Of a DNA stretch of 48,965 bases, positions 1-8,715 are shown piece after piece. Under the pieces are notes generated by a model. It did no database searches. It saw only the letters and a list, made by a program, of their open reading frames with translations, and was not told the origin of the DNA. The translations under genes and the position numbers were made by a program. Source of the stretch: Gammaproteobacteria bacterium Ga0077536 (GTDB taxonomy: Bacteria; Pseudomonadota; Gammaproteobacteria; Ga0077536); the NCBI GenBank assembly GCA_001464935.1, contig LNEL01000032.1, forward strand, positions 1 through 48,965, read 5' to 3'. Positions within the stretch are counted from its first letter, which is position 1, and each line of letters opens with the position of its first letter.

Positions 1-11
1 CCGCTGCAAGA

Positions 12-1091
12 TCAGGCCGCGACCTTGATGGCCGTGGCCTTGCGCACGGCTGGAATGATGTCGGTCCCGAGCAGTTCCATCGCGCTCAGCACCTTGTCGT
101 TTTCCAGGCCACCAATGCGGGTCCAGCACAGCAGTTCGTCGAAACCAAATTCCGCGCCGAGTCGAGTCAGTTTCTCGATGCAGTGTTCCGACTCGCCGCA
201 CACGATTGAATTGCCATCAACGATGTCGTCGAAATTCACCTGCGCCGCCAGATCGCGCGACCTACCGTAGCCCTCATAACCCTTGATGTCGACCTGGCCC
301 TGCGGTGGCGCAACGTACTTGGCGATCGTCCGGTAGTACCAGGTGACACGCGGTCCGAAAGTCGAGCGCGCCTCCTCGCGCGAGCGGCCCGGGTACACCA
401 TGATGAGGCACGAAACCTTCCCAGTCGCCGGATCGAAGCCGGCTTCGCGCCGGCCCTTGCGATAGTTGGCAAGGCCTTCGCGCGCCATGTCGGCCGTCAG
501 GCCGAACACCGTCGACATCAGCACGTTGTAGCCACAGCGGCCCGCGATCTCGAAGGTCTCAGGCGACAGACAGGCCATGTAGATCGGCGGCGTCGGTTTC
601 TGCAATGGTTTGGGGCGCACGCAGATGTCGTCGAAATGATAGTGCTTGCCGTGATAACTGAAGCGGTCTTCGGTCCAGCACTTGTGGATGACTTCCATAC
701 CTTCGTGGAAGATCTCGCGCGAACGTGTCTGATCGAGGCCGAAACCCCGGTACTCCATTGGCTGATAGCCGCGACCGACGCCAAGTTCGACGCGCCCGTC
801 GCTCATCAGATCGATGAACGCGAAATCTTCCGCGACTCGCACCGGATTATGAAAGGGCAGAATCACCACGCCCGTGCCCAGCCGGATTTTCGTCGTTCTG
901 GCAGCGACGGCCGCCAGAGAAACCTGAGGAGAAGCGCAGTAACCGTATTCCGAGAAATGATGCTCCGCGGGCATCACCGTGTCGTAGCCCAAACGTTCTG
1001 CCTCGATCATCAATTCCATCTGGTTCTTCACGACTTGGTGTTCGGTGAACCCGACCGGATTTTCGAACAGATGCAGCATGCCTAGTTTCAT
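12..1091 (-). CDS. LLM-class flavin-dependent monooxygenase
   Basis: A 359-residue protein of the bacterial luciferase-like (LLM) family. These enzymes use reduced FMN and oxygen to oxidise small organic substrates in the cytoplasm. The sequence shows the expected TIM-barrel pattern: an N-terminal strand (MKLGMLHLFEN), the PAEHHF segment near residue 41, a GTGVVILPFHNPVRVAE segment near residues 73-90 and GRVELGVGRGY near residues 99-109. The start is well supported, because AAAGGAGG lies 4-5 bases upstream of the ATG. The nearest gene on the same strand ends 358 bases upstream, so it is probably transcribed alone. It needs a separate flavin reductase; the reductase-like gene at 7449 could serve, but that is only inference. 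The substrate cannot be read from sequence. Confidence 0.9.
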   Translation of the reverse strand: MKLGMLHLFENPVGFTEHQVVKNQMELMIEAERLGYDTVMPAEHHFSEYGYCASPQVSLAAVAARTTKIRLGTGVVILPFHNPVRVAEDFAFIDLMSDGRVELGVGRGYQPMEYRGFGLDQTRSREIFHEGMEVIHKCWTEDRFSYHGKHYHFDDICVRPKPLQKPTPPIYMACLSPETFEIAGRCGYNVLMSTVFGLTADMAREGLANYRKGRREAGFDPATGKVSCLIMVYPGRSREEARSTFGPRVTWYYRTIAKYVAPPQGQVDIKGYEGYGRSRDLAAQVNFDDIVDGNSIVCGESEHCIEKLTRLGAEFGFDELLCWTRIGGLENDKVLSAMELLGTDIIPAVRKATAIKVAA

Positions 1092-1449
1092 GAAACCTCC
1101 TTTATGTGGTCACGGGGCGCCATTGATGAACGACCGGACGCCCTCGCGACTGATTCTCCGCCTGTCGTCCGCTGCAAGGGCTTGACCTGGATCAACACAT
1201 GGTAGGTGTAGTTCGTGCCGCATATGGAAGAGGATGAGCGGCGTCGACCGGGAGTTCCATGACCATCATGGGCACTGCCAACCTGCGTCGCGCCGCAAGT
1301 TTTGCGTCGTCCCACCAAAGAAGGGCTCAAATGCATCACGTTGCGCCAACCCGCAGGCCTTGGCTCAATGTGGCCGCACAATCTCAGCCAGAATGCCTCC
1401 GTCACTCCATCTGGCAACCGCCGGTACGGCAAACGAATGTACGCGAAGC
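1092..1449. other. Gene-free stretch between sulfotransferase and LLM monooxygenase
   Basis: No convincing gene is visible. The open frames here lack family features and have no ribosome binding sites. The base composition is closer to that of the sulfotransferase cassette on its right than to the GC-rich DNA elsewhere. It must hold the promoter of the minus-strand monooxygenase, but I could not pick a clear -35/-10 pair. No hairpin with a T-run was found. Confidence 0.5.
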
Positions 1450-2574
1450 TCAAACCGCGCCGTGAGAATCCAGCGGTTCCAGGCCATTGATACTGCGTGC
1501 CTTCAGAGCATCGTGCACGGCAATCGCGCGAGCTTCGAGCGAGCCTTCGACCAATGAAGTCACCAGACGGTCATAAGTTGTCGGGCTGCGTAGCCGTCCT
1601 GCATTCGCCTGCAACATCGACGGTTTCCGCACGCCGAGTGCGTGGCCCAACGCGCCCAACGCCACGGATGGCTCTTCACACGCACGGTCGTAGTCATACA
1701 AGACGATGTTGTCATCTCCCTCACCAAGAACCGCCGTATACGCCTCGACCCAATAGCGCCACCAGTACTCCTCGTCCGTTGGATTCAGAGACGCAAGTTC
1801 TTCGCACCAGCCTCCGAAATTGATTGGACGCAACGCGGCTCCGAACTCGAAGTGCCCCAGATATTCCATGTAGCGACGTGCAAAAGAGTCTCGCGCATGC
1901 AGCTCACTGAACAGCGCGTGCTGGCGCCGCAGCGAAGCGACATGGCTATGCGGGTGGCGAAATGGAATTACGATCGCGCAATCCGGAAACATGGCTTTCA
2001 GTAGCGGTAACCGGGCTATGTTGGCGTTATTCTTGGAAAGATAACGCACGCTCTGCGGTTCCTTGCTTGACTTTCCGCTACCGAGCAGGGCCAGTTTGCG
2101 CATCTGATTGCGGAAAAATTCCTCGAATTCGACGTTGCGCTCCCGATCCGACCATGTCTGCACACGATCGGCGAGGAAATGATCAGGCCATGCGCTTTTC
2201 CAGAACACTTCTTCGAAGGCTTCCGGGCTGTCGAAGTCTATAGTCATTCCATCTCCATGCATGCGTGTAGTCGCCACGGCCTTGCTCCGGAAGAGTCTGG
2301 CGATCTTGTCCCACAACAAGGGGCACATGACGAACGGCATGCAACGGTAAGTATGAAAAACGAAATCCGGCAGTGTGCCGAGCATCTCCAGCAAAAGCGT
2401 CGTTCCAGCGCGAGGCAGCGAAGTCACGAATACGGGCTGTTCGACCACCACCGATGATATTGCGGCGGAAAAAAGCCGGTCTTCGAGATCTGAGATGACA
2501 CGCTGAAAGGACGTTCCACTGAAGGCGAGGAGGTGAAGTGAGCGCTCGAGACCTGAGTACGGCGCTGGTGACAT
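1450..2574 (-). CDS. Sulfotransferase family protein (PAPS-type)
   Basis: A 374-residue protein of the Sulfotransfer_3 type, which moves a sulfo group from PAPS onto a hydroxyl or amine. The PAPS 5'-phosphosulfate loop is PVFVTSLPRAGTTLL at about residues 47-61. A second phosphate-binding segment, PFRHPHSHVASL, lies near the middle. The open frame continues upstream to 2745, but the ATG at 2574 is chosen because it overlaps the stop of the preceding gene as TGATG, which points to translational coupling. It is the last gene of a four-gene minus-strand cassette. The region is lower in GC than the window average (about 52% in one 60-base line against 77% at 5401-5460), which suggests transfer. 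The acceptor is unknown. Confidence 0.88.
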   Translation of the reverse strand: MSPAPYSGLERSLHLLAFSGTSFQRVISDLEDRLFSAAISSVVVEQPVFVTSLPRAGTTLLLEMLGTLPDFVFHTYRCMPFVMCPLLWDKIARLFRSKAVATTRMHGDGMTIDFDSPEAFEEVFWKSAWPDHFLADRVQTWSDRERNVEFEEFFRNQMRKLALLGSGKSSKEPQSVRYLSKNNANIARLPLLKAMFPDCAIVIPFRHPHSHVASLRRQHALFSELHARDSFARRYMEYLGHFEFGAALRPINFGGWCEELASLNPTDEEYWWRYWVEAYTAVLGEGDDNIVLYDYDRACEEPSVALGALGHALGVRKPSMLQANAGRLRSPTTYDRLVTSLVEGSLEARAIAVHDALKARSINGLEPLDSHGAV

Positions 2575-2942
2575 CAGCGGCGAACCAGAAGCACCAGCAG
2601 CATGAACGCGGACGAAACCGTAATGAATATGGCGTTGCCTGAAGCAGCAATAAGATCGTTGATGGTGAATGCACCTGCGACGATCGGCGCGACAAGACAT
2701 GCCGTTGCCACTGCGCCGGCAAAGGTCAGGTTGAAAAGCAACCATGCGAATCCTTTCAGCAAGGCCACCGCTGCCTGTCTTGACGCTGCTTCTTTTGCAT
2801 CCTCTCCAAGCGCCGGATCGAGAATTGTCGATTTGGCCAACCCGATTGTCCGAAACATTGCCTTCGTCTTGTGGACAGTTTCAGTTCGAATCAGGCACGC
2901 AACGAATGCCAGTACCGAGGCGCAGAGAAACACATACACCAT
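2574..2942 (-). CDS. Small three-helix membrane protein of unknown function
   Basis: A 122-residue protein that I do not recognise. It has a hydrophobic N-terminal helix (about residues 1-20), a soluble loop rich in charged residues (about 20-60), a second long hydrophobic stretch (about 63-92) and a third C-terminal helix ending in VRR. It is therefore probably an inner-membrane protein. It begins directly after the stop of the upstream gene (TAG then ATG) and its own stop overlaps the sulfotransferase start. This tight packing implies that it works with the two sulfotransfer proteins, perhaps as a membrane anchor or partner. That is inference. Confidence 0.7.
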   Translation of the reverse strand: MVYVFLCASVLAFVACLIRTETVHKTKAMFRTIGLAKSTILDPALGEDAKEAASRQAAVALLKGFAWLLFNLTFAGAVATACLVAPIVAGAFTINDLIAASGNAIFITVSSAFMLLVLLVRR

Positions 2943-3266
2943 CTATTTTCCTTCGGTATGCGCCAACTCTTTCTCTACCGTGCGCTGCTGATCTTCCAAT
3001 GCGGCTGCCTTTCGTGCGCGACGCGCTCTAAGAAATCGGTTTACCGGATACCAAACGAACCCGACAATCGCGAAAAATACGGCGGCCAGCAAGCCGACGA
3101 TGACGCCGACCACAGACAGCCCCGCACCGGGACCCACATACGCGTCGACGATTGACGGAAAGACTGTCGTGGCAAGAAGAGCGGCGCGGGCTATTTCGAC
3201 GCGGTTGGCGCGATTCGCTGAATTCGATGTTTTCACCCAGGCATCCTCGCAACGTTTATTGTCCAT
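2943..3266 (-). CDS. Small membrane protein with YVGPGAG motif
   Basis: A 107-residue protein. A hydrophobic segment (ARAALLATTVFPSIVDA) looks like a signal peptide or first helix. It is followed by YVGPGAGLSVVG and a long membrane helix ending in WYPV, then a basic, charged C-terminal tail rich in Arg, Lys and Glu. I recall similar small YVGPGAG proteins in other proteobacteria but know no function. The start is uncertain: a GTG at 3236 has a better ribosome binding site (GAGG) than the ATG at 3266 and would give 97 residues. It lies 42 bases after the ASST-like gene and directly before the next membrane protein. Confidence 0.65.
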   Translation of the reverse strand: MDNKRCEDAWVKTSNSANRANRVEIARAALLATTVFPSIVDAYVGPGAGLSVVGVIVGLLAAVFFAIVGFVWYPVNRFLRARRARKAAALEDQQRTVEKELAHTEGK

Positions 3267-3308
3267 AGATTGTAGGCCGCAATCACTACAGCCGACATGT
3301 GCGCCCTG

Positions 3309-4613
3309 TCACTGTGCTGGCAAAAATTTGAGTCCCGCAAGATCGATCCGAAGAGCCTCGAATGCGGACGGCGACTTTCCACGCTGGGCATGGCCCACGA
3401 CGTACTCCCACACAACTTTTTTGTCCCTGGTCACTTCCAGCAGTCGACCGCTATTGGATTCCGTGATCAGATAGTTGCCATTTTCCAGCGGCTGCACCGA
3501 GCCACGGTTTTCGCTCACGAGCTCTGCCTCAGCCTCCCCGGAAAATGCCCAAACCTCGGCCCCCGTTCGAGGATCGATCTCCAATATGCGGGATTTGTGC
3601 TTTGAATCCATCCGGCCCTTATTGTCGAACAGCACCAGACCACCGTTAGACGTGAAATGCGCCGAATGTTGCTTACTCCAACTCCCACGGCGCGCCCAGA
3701 CAATGGACTTCGAAGGCAGGTCGAGCACGGAGAGAACGCTGTCGGTCAGGTTCGACAACAGGATCTGACCAGGCTTCGCCACCTTCACCTGTTCTGCCAA
3801 GGCTTGCGTGACGATTTGCAGCGAGTTCGTATGCAAGACGTCTTTGGTATCCAGACCGTCCATCACGCCGGCATATTTCGAACGCGCAAACGCATCTACG
3901 ATTGATATCCGCACTTCCTCCTTGCCATCCGCATCAAGCACGACCAGGACGTCATCGATGAAGTTGCGAGTGGTGAGATTTTCCAAGCCCGACTGCGGGA
4001 GATTGCGCGACTCATGGACCAGCGTGTAGATGCGGCCATCCGGCGCGACGTCCAGATGGTGATTCACGAGCGCAGGATAACGCCAAATAATCTGCGATTC
4101 ACTGTTGAGCTTGATCAGGCCATAGGCGTATGGCCAGTGACCAGGCGCCTCGTAAATTGCCAACAAGTCGCCGTTCGGAAACACGTGTGTCTTGCGGAAG
4201 AAAATGAATTTGTCCGGGACTGGCAGTTCAATATGCGGGGCAGCGGGCCAAGCTTCGCTGAACGGCATCTTCCACTTGTGCACCATCTTGCCGGATTGAT
4301 CGATGAGATAAGCCGCTGGTTCGTAGACCGACGAAAACAGTGTCAGGCCGGGCATCGTCAGCGCAGGGTCGTGCCGCAGTACACCGGATTTTGAAAAGCG
4401 CGAGGGGTAATAGTAGTACTCGCGCTCCACAGGGTCTGAAGTTCGCGGTGTGATGACGTTTACACGCAGGCTGGCCAGGGCTTCCTGCACTGTCTGCCAT
4501 CGCCAATGGTTGGCAATTGCGGGTTGCAGCAGGACGCCGAGCAAGAATGCCAGTATCAGGATAGCAACTGCCGGCAGTATCCAGCGCAGGATGACCCATG
4601 CCCTGTGCGTCAT
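3309..4613 (-). CDS. Arylsulfotransferase (ASST)-like membrane-anchored beta-propeller protein
   Basis: A 434-residue protein with one N-terminal membrane helix (about residues 8-30) and a large domain outside the cytoplasm. The domain shows the repeated propeller pattern of the Arylsulfotran_2/ASST family: VFPNGDLLAIYEAPG, HHLDVAPDGRIYTLVHE, HTNSLQIV, HSAHFTSNGGLVLFDNKG and ENGNYLITESNSGRLLEV. ASST enzymes swap sulfo groups between phenols without PAPS, through a catalytic histidine. Candidate histidines are present but I cannot prove which is used. An in-frame ATG exists at 4682. The ATG at 4613 is preferred because it has GGAG just upstream and leads straight into the anchor helix. It is the first gene of the sulfotransfer cassette. 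It may be a non-catalytic propeller. Confidence 0.78.
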   Translation of the reverse strand: MTHRAWVILRWILPAVAILILAFLLGVLLQPAIANHWRWQTVQEALASLRVNVITPRTSDPVEREYYYYPSRFSKSGVLRHDPALTMPGLTLFSSVYEPAAYLIDQSGKMVHKWKMPFSEAWPAAPHIELPVPDKFIFFRKTHVFPNGDLLAIYEAPGHWPYAYGLIKLNSESQIIWRYPALVNHHLDVAPDGRIYTLVHESRNLPQSGLENLTTRNFIDDVLVVLDADGKEEVRISIVDAFARSKYAGVMDGLDTKDVLHTNSLQIVTQALAEQVKVAKPGQILLSNLTDSVLSVLDLPSKSIVWARRGSWSKQHSAHFTSNGGLVLFDNKGRMDSKHKSRILEIDPRTGAEVWAFSGEAEAELVSENRGSVQPLENGNYLITESNSGRLLEVTRDKKVVWEYVVGHAQRGKSPSAFEALRIDLAGLKFLPAQ

Positions 4614-4957
4614 TGATGCTCCATGTCTGCCGCAGCCGTCACCGGGTGTCGTGTTCAAAGTGGCGAGGTCGGCGGCCGGCATTATCTTGAAGCCCTATGT
4701 CCAGCCGCGCGCCGAGTACGCCCAGAGTAATACCGACGGCACATCAAGTTAATCCAATGCCGGTCAAAAATTGATTCCGATGGCTGTTTTGGGAGCTGCT
4801 CTTCTGGGGCCCTCGCCGACAGCCATCCGCCGATGGGGACAATTGCGCGGATGGTGACCTGTTCCCGACGCAGCCGGACGGGATTCACGAGACTCCTCAG
4901 AGCTCGCTCTCCGGATCTGGAACTGGGCCGCCAACGGACTGCCCATGCGCCATCGCC
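4614..4957. repeat. Gene-free leader region with competing inverted repeats
   Basis: This stretch lies upstream of the ASST-like gene and downstream of the glycosyltransferase gene, both on the minus strand. GATGGCTGT at 4779-4787 is repeated inverted as ACAGCCATC at 4819-4827. The same right arm continues into CCATCCGC (4823-4830), which pairs with GCGGATGG at 4847-4854. The central arm can therefore pair with either neighbour, but not with both fully. This could be a leader structure of the cassette or the end of the upstream transcript. No gene with family features is seen here. Confidence 0.4.
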
Positions 4958-6649
4958 TTACGGCGCGATGTACTGCACGCGCACCAGCACGTCGTCACGG
5001 CTGCCGCGACGGACTCGCCCGACTTCCGTCGTATGCAGCGGAGGCAGGATTTCAGTCAGGCGATCCGAGCGGGCGACAACGGCGACGCCCTGCACAGCTT
5101 CGCGCGCGAGTTCGGTCAACGCCGTCGCATCATTCAGCGCGCGCACCCGGCGGTTCGCCGCATAGACGTACAGGCTCGGGCTCACGCCGAGCGTTGCGAG
5201 CGGGCGCCCTGCCCGCGCCTCTGCCGCGGCGAGTTCGACCAGCGCCTGCCCCTCGAAGCGCTCGCGACTCCACAGCACCCCCGTCATCGCGCCACCCGGC
5301 CAGATCAAGGCCGTGAATGTCGCGAGGGCGGCCATGACGGCGAGCCCCCGCGCGGCGGGCGCGCCGTCGTCGCGACGACGCAGCATCCGCCATGCACCCC
5401 ACGCCCCGATGCTGCCGGCGACCAGGCTCAGGATCGGCGGCGTGAGCCACGCGAGGCGCCCGCTCGCGACGAGCACCCAGCCCGCGCAGGCGAGCGCAAG
5501 CACGCCCTGCAGCAGCAGCGCGAGTTGCACGAGCTGGCGCTGCCACGGCGTCAGCGTGGCGCGGAACACCGTCGCAACCGAATGGGCGAGGATCAGCACG
5601 AGTGGCACCAGCAACGGCAGCAGGTAGAAAAAGCGATACTGCTTGCCGAATGACAGGCCGACGGCCGCCACGGCCAGCGGCCACCACAGCCAGCCGGTGT
5701 CACGCCGCGCCGGCCGCAGGCACAGTCCGGCGAGTGCCAGCAGCACGAGCGGCAGCCACGGCAACAGCATCTCGAGCGGACGGTAGAGGTAATACGGATC
5801 CCCGAGCCGCGACCACGCCGGCGTCAGCAGCGTGCCGGCAAGCTGGCTGTCACCGAGCGTCGCCGGCTCGACGCGCACCCGCAGCCAGCCCCACCAGGCG
5901 AGCGACGGCAGCGTGACGATCGCAAGCCCCGGCAACAGCCGCAGACGCCGACCCGGCGCGCGCAGGTCGCGCGCCTGCAGTGCCGCCTGGACGACGAGCC
6001 CCACGAGCGCGAGCGCCGGCAGATGCGGGCCCTTGGTCAAGGTTGCGCACGCGCATGCGACCCACATCACGCCGACTGCCCCGGCCAGGCGCGACGGCGC
6101 CCCGGCCGGAGCACGCAGCACGTGGATGCCGGCGGCCAGCATCAAGGTCGTGAAGAACGCGTAGAGCATGTCCGGACGGGCATCGTGCGTGAAGCTGAAG
6201 TAGCCCGCGCTGCTGACCAGCACGAGGCCGGCGAGCAGTGCGGTGAGCCGGTCGTAGAGTGCGACACCGAGTGCGAGCGCCAGACCCACGAGTCCGAGTC
6301 CGGCCAACGCCGACACCAGCCGCGCATGCGCGGGCGCCACATCCGGCAGCGCGCCAGCCACGCCGGCGACGACGCCCGTCAGCCAGTAGTTCATCGGCGG
6401 CTTGTTCAGTCGCGGCACGCCGTTGAAGGTCGGCACCAGCCAGTCGCCGCGGACACTCATTTCACGCGTGGACTGGGCGACGAAAATCTCGTGCGAATCG
6501 AGCGGCAGGCTGTCCAGCGCCGGCAGCGCGACGATGAGACCGAGCACGATCACGCACGCACAGCACACCCACCACGCGAATCGGCCGTCGAGAAAGCCCG
6601 GCGCGCCCGGTTCACTGTCGAGCACGTCATCGATGATGTCCTTGTTCAT
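4958..6649 (-). CDS. ArnT/PMT-type (GT39) membrane glycosyltransferase
   Basis: A 563-residue protein with about eleven or more hydrophobic helices. It matches the pattern of family-39 glycosyltransferases, which move a sugar from a polyprenyl phosphate carrier onto lipid A, protein or glycan at the outer face of the inner membrane. The first periplasmic loop holds the acidic residues expected of this family (LDSHEIFVAQSTREM, about residues 51-65), followed by WLVPTFNGVPRLNKPPMNYW. AGGA lies a few bases before the ATG. It starts 15 bases after the stop of the secreted-protein gene at 6665, so the two are likely co-transcribed. Sugar and acceptor are unknown. Confidence 0.85.
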   Translation of the reverse strand: MNKDIIDDVLDSEPGAPGFLDGRFAWWVCCACVIVLGLIVALPALDSLPLDSHEIFVAQSTREMSVRGDWLVPTFNGVPRLNKPPMNYWLTGVVAGVAGALPDVAPAHARLVSALAGLGLVGLALALGVALYDRLTALLAGLVLVSSAGYFSFTHDARPDMLYAFFTTLMLAAGIHVLRAPAGAPSRLAGAVGVMWVACACATLTKGPHLPALALVGLVVQAALQARDLRAPGRRLRLLPGLAIVTLPSLAWWGWLRVRVEPATLGDSQLAGTLLTPAWSRLGDPYYLYRPLEMLLPWLPLVLLALAGLCLRPARRDTGWLWWPLAVAAVGLSFGKQYRFFYLLPLLVPLVLILAHSVATVFRATLTPWQRQLVQLALLLQGVLALACAGWVLVASGRLAWLTPPILSLVAGSIGAWGAWRMLRRRDDGAPAARGLAVMAALATFTALIWPGGAMTGVLWSRERFEGQALVELAAAEARAGRPLATLGVSPSLYVYAANRRVRALNDATALTELAREAVQGVAVVARSDRLTEILPPLHTTEVGRVRRGSRDDVLVRVQYIAP

Positions 6650-6664
6650 GCGTCCTGCAGCATC

Positions 6665-7309
6665 TCAACGCGGGCCGTAGTCCGCGAGCTCGCTGTTCCA
6701 GCGCGCGTCTTCATAATGGAGCGTCTTGACGACGCCCGGGACCGCGGGGGCATACCACACCGTCAGCGTGGCACCGGTTTCCATCATGCCCACCTTCTGC
6801 TTGTCATAGCATTCGATGCGAAAGGCCTCGAGTGATCCGGCGGCGACTTCGACCGCGCCGAAATCGGCGACCTCACACTTGATCCGCCCGTCCCAACGCA
6901 GGCTCTCCTGCGCGAGGTAGCCCGTGTAGGGCTGCTCCCAGCGCTGCCCGACGGCGAGCGGAAACTGCACGACCGGGTACCAGGGTTCGAACACCACCAG
7001 GGGCGCACCGGTGGCATCGGTGATTTTGTGCAGGTTGCAATGACCGTCGACACTCAGGTGCGAGGTGTAGCCACCGCAGGTGCTCTGAAGTTCGCCGTCC
7101 GCACTGGTCGCGCCGACCGTCCAGCGCTGGCAGTCCACGCTGCCAACACGCCCGACGAACACCTGATAACTGCCGGGCACCGGCACCGGTTGCGCGGCGA
7201 CGGTGGCCGTGGCCGCAGGCGAGACGTCCGGCAGGTCGATCTCCGACGCCTGCGCCAGAACCATGCCGGGCGACAGACAGAGCACAGAGAGAAACAGACG
7301 CTTCGACAC
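6665..7309 (-). CDS. Secreted protein of unknown function
   Basis: A 214-residue protein. A GTG start at 7309 is chosen: it has GAGGAA six or so bases upstream and begins a typical signal peptide (SKRLFLSVLCLSPGMVLAQA). The longer frame to 7474 lacks both. The mature part has about five cysteines, several aromatic residues and GQRWEQPYTGY, with no domain that I recognise. The signal peptide places it in the periplasm or outer membrane. It precedes the glycosyltransferase gene by 15 bases, which suggests a link to surface glycan or lipid modification. Transcription is divergent from the flavin reductase-like gene. Confidence 0.75.
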   Translation of the reverse strand: MSKRLFLSVLCLSPGMVLAQASEIDLPDVSPAATATVAAQPVPVPGSYQVFVGRVGSVDCQRWTVGATSADGELQSTCGGYTSHLSVDGHCNLHKITDATGAPLVVFEPWYPVVQFPLAVGQRWEQPYTGYLAQESLRWDGRIKCEVADFGAVEVAAGSLEAFRIECYDKQKVGMMETGATLTVWYAPAVPGVVKTLHYEDARWNSELADYGPR

Positions 7310-7390
7310 TGGGTTCCTCGAGCTTGGACAATCGCTTCGACGCTGGACGCGCCAAGTTAGCCGGAAGCAGCAAGGGCGGCAATCGTCGCT

Positions 7391-7420
7391 TTGACAGCGG
7401 CCGCGACCGCTGCCTATGGT
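7391..7420 (+). promoter_or_regulatory. Sigma-70 promoter for the flavin reductase-like gene
   Basis: A perfect -35 box TTGACA (7391-7396) is followed after 18 bases by TATGGT (7415-7420). The expected transcript start is near 7427. The -10 box contains the ATG at 7416, which argues that this ATG is not the start codon and that translation begins at 7449. Confidence 0.6.
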
Positions 7421-7448
7421 GACGGCTGTTTCCACAGCGGACATCCCC

Positions 7449-8069
7449 ATGTACTTCGCCACCGCCCAAGGCATGCGCCCCGCGCCACTGACTCACAATC
7501 CGTTCAACGCGCTCGTGATGCCGCGGCCCATCGCCTGGATCAGCACGCTCGATGCAAACGGCGTGGCCAATCTCGCGCCCTACTCCTATTTCAACGCCGT
7601 CTGCGCCGATCCGCCGTACGTGATGTTCGCGCCGAACAGCGCGGTGCCGGGACAGACGAAGGACACCTGCCGCAACCTTGCCGACGTGCCCGAGTTCGTG
7701 GTCAGCCTGGTGTCCGAAGACGACGGCGTGCTGATGAACGCGACGTCGAAGGCCTACCCGCCGGGCGTCGACGAGTTCGCCGCCTGCGGCGTCGCCCGCC
7801 TGCCCGGCGAACTGGTGCGGCCCCCGCGTGTCGCGAGCGCGAAGGCGGCGCTCGAATGCCGGGTGTTCCAGATCGTCGACCTGCCGCTGAGTGCCGACGG
7901 TCGCCTGAACAGGGTCGTCATCGGCGCAGTCGTCGGCATCTACGTCGCGGACGATTTGATCGACGCAAACGGCATCATCGACGAGCGCAAGCTGAAGCCG
8001 CTGGCCCGCCTGGGATACATGAACTACGGCACCCTCGGCGAGGTCTTTGCAATGGGTCGCCCGCTTTGA
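7449..8069 (+). CDS. Flavin reductase-like FMN-binding split-barrel protein
   Basis: A 206-residue protein of the flavin reductase-like family, which binds FMN in a split beta barrel. Visible features are MPRPIAWISTLDANGVANLAPYS at about residues 23-45 and the FVVSLVSEDD segment, both typical. Such proteins reduce FMN with NAD(P)H or act as flavin-dependent oxidoreductases in the cytoplasm. The ATG at 7449 is preferred over the ATG at 7416, because the latter falls inside the -10 box of a good promoter. It could feed reduced flavin to the LLM monooxygenase at the left end, which is a guess. It stands alone on its strand. Confidence 0.85.
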   Translation: MYFATAQGMRPAPLTHNPFNALVMPRPIAWISTLDANGVANLAPYSYFNAVCADPPYVMFAPNSAVPGQTKDTCRNLADVPEFVVSLVSEDDGVLMNATSKAYPPGVDEFAACGVARLPGELVRPPRVASAKAALECRVFQIVDLPLSADGRLNRVVIGAVVGIYVADDLIDANGIIDERKLKPLARLGYMNYGTLGEVFAMGRPL

Positions 8070-8184
8070 CACCAGTCGTGGCGGTGGCCGGCAACGCCGC
8101 ATGGCCGGTTGCCACCCCACGCTTCAGAAACTCCGCCGGGCGTCGCTAACAGGCTCTGACCCTATCCGTACTCCGAGGTGACTT

Positions 8185-8526
8185 ATGGCGAAACCACGCA
8201 TGTCCGACTGTCCGCTCTACGGGCTGCTTCGCATGGGCGAAATCGCCGAGTTCAACAAGCGCCGCGCCAAGGGCGAGAGCTGCGACCTGGTCGGCGTCGA
8301 TCTCAGCCGGCTCGACCTGCGCGGCATGGATGCCAAGGGTCTGGACCTGCGCGACTGCTACTTTCGGATGTCCGATCTGCGCGGCATTGATTTCCGGGAT
8401 GCGAATCTCGAAGGCTCGAGCTTCGCGCAGGCCCATGTCTCCGGCTGTTTCTTTCCGAAGGAACTCGGACCGGCCGAACTGCACGTCGCGCTCGAACATG
8501 GCACGCGGGTTCGCTACGGGACTTGA
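8185..8526 (+). CDS. Small pentapeptide-repeat protein
   Basis: A 113-residue protein. The middle third (about residues 38-85) follows the A(D/N)LXX pentapeptide rhythm: VDLSRLDLRGMDAKGLDLRD, then SDLRGIDFRDANLEGSSF. This builds a right-handed beta helix. The N-terminal part (PLYGLLRMGEIAEFNKRRAKGE) is a short helix or cap. A ribosome binding site (GAGGTGA) precedes the ATG. Members of this fold include gyrase-protecting proteins, but there is nothing here to show that role. It is convergent with the nitrile hydratase operon, whose last gene ends 189 bases away. Confidence 0.82.
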   Translation: MAKPRMSDCPLYGLLRMGEIAEFNKRRAKGESCDLVGVDLSRLDLRGMDAKGLDLRDCYFRMSDLRGIDFRDANLEGSSFAQAHVSGCFFPKELGPAELHVALEHGTRVRYGT

Positions 8527-8715
8527 CTGAATCGCGGCTTGACCCCGCTCCTCCCCTTCCACCAGGTCCGCCGGCGCAGCGCCGCGCGAGGCCCTGGCTG
8601 ACGCAGCGACCGCGCGCCTTGCTTACCCGCCTGCAGCAGGTCGCGCGGCCCTGACCGAGCGCTGACCTGCCATGCGCCGCGGCCGCTGCGAGCGCGGTCA
8701 AAAGGGCCGTTCACC

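Noticed and set aside
6873..8120. A 415-codon minus-strand frame across the flavin reductase and the secreted-protein promoter
   Set aside because: It contradicts two supported genes and a good promoter, and its composition is noise-like.
8073..8184. GGTGGC/GCCACC inverted arms after the flavin reductase gene as a terminator
   Set aside because: The arms are short, the loop is long and no T-run follows.
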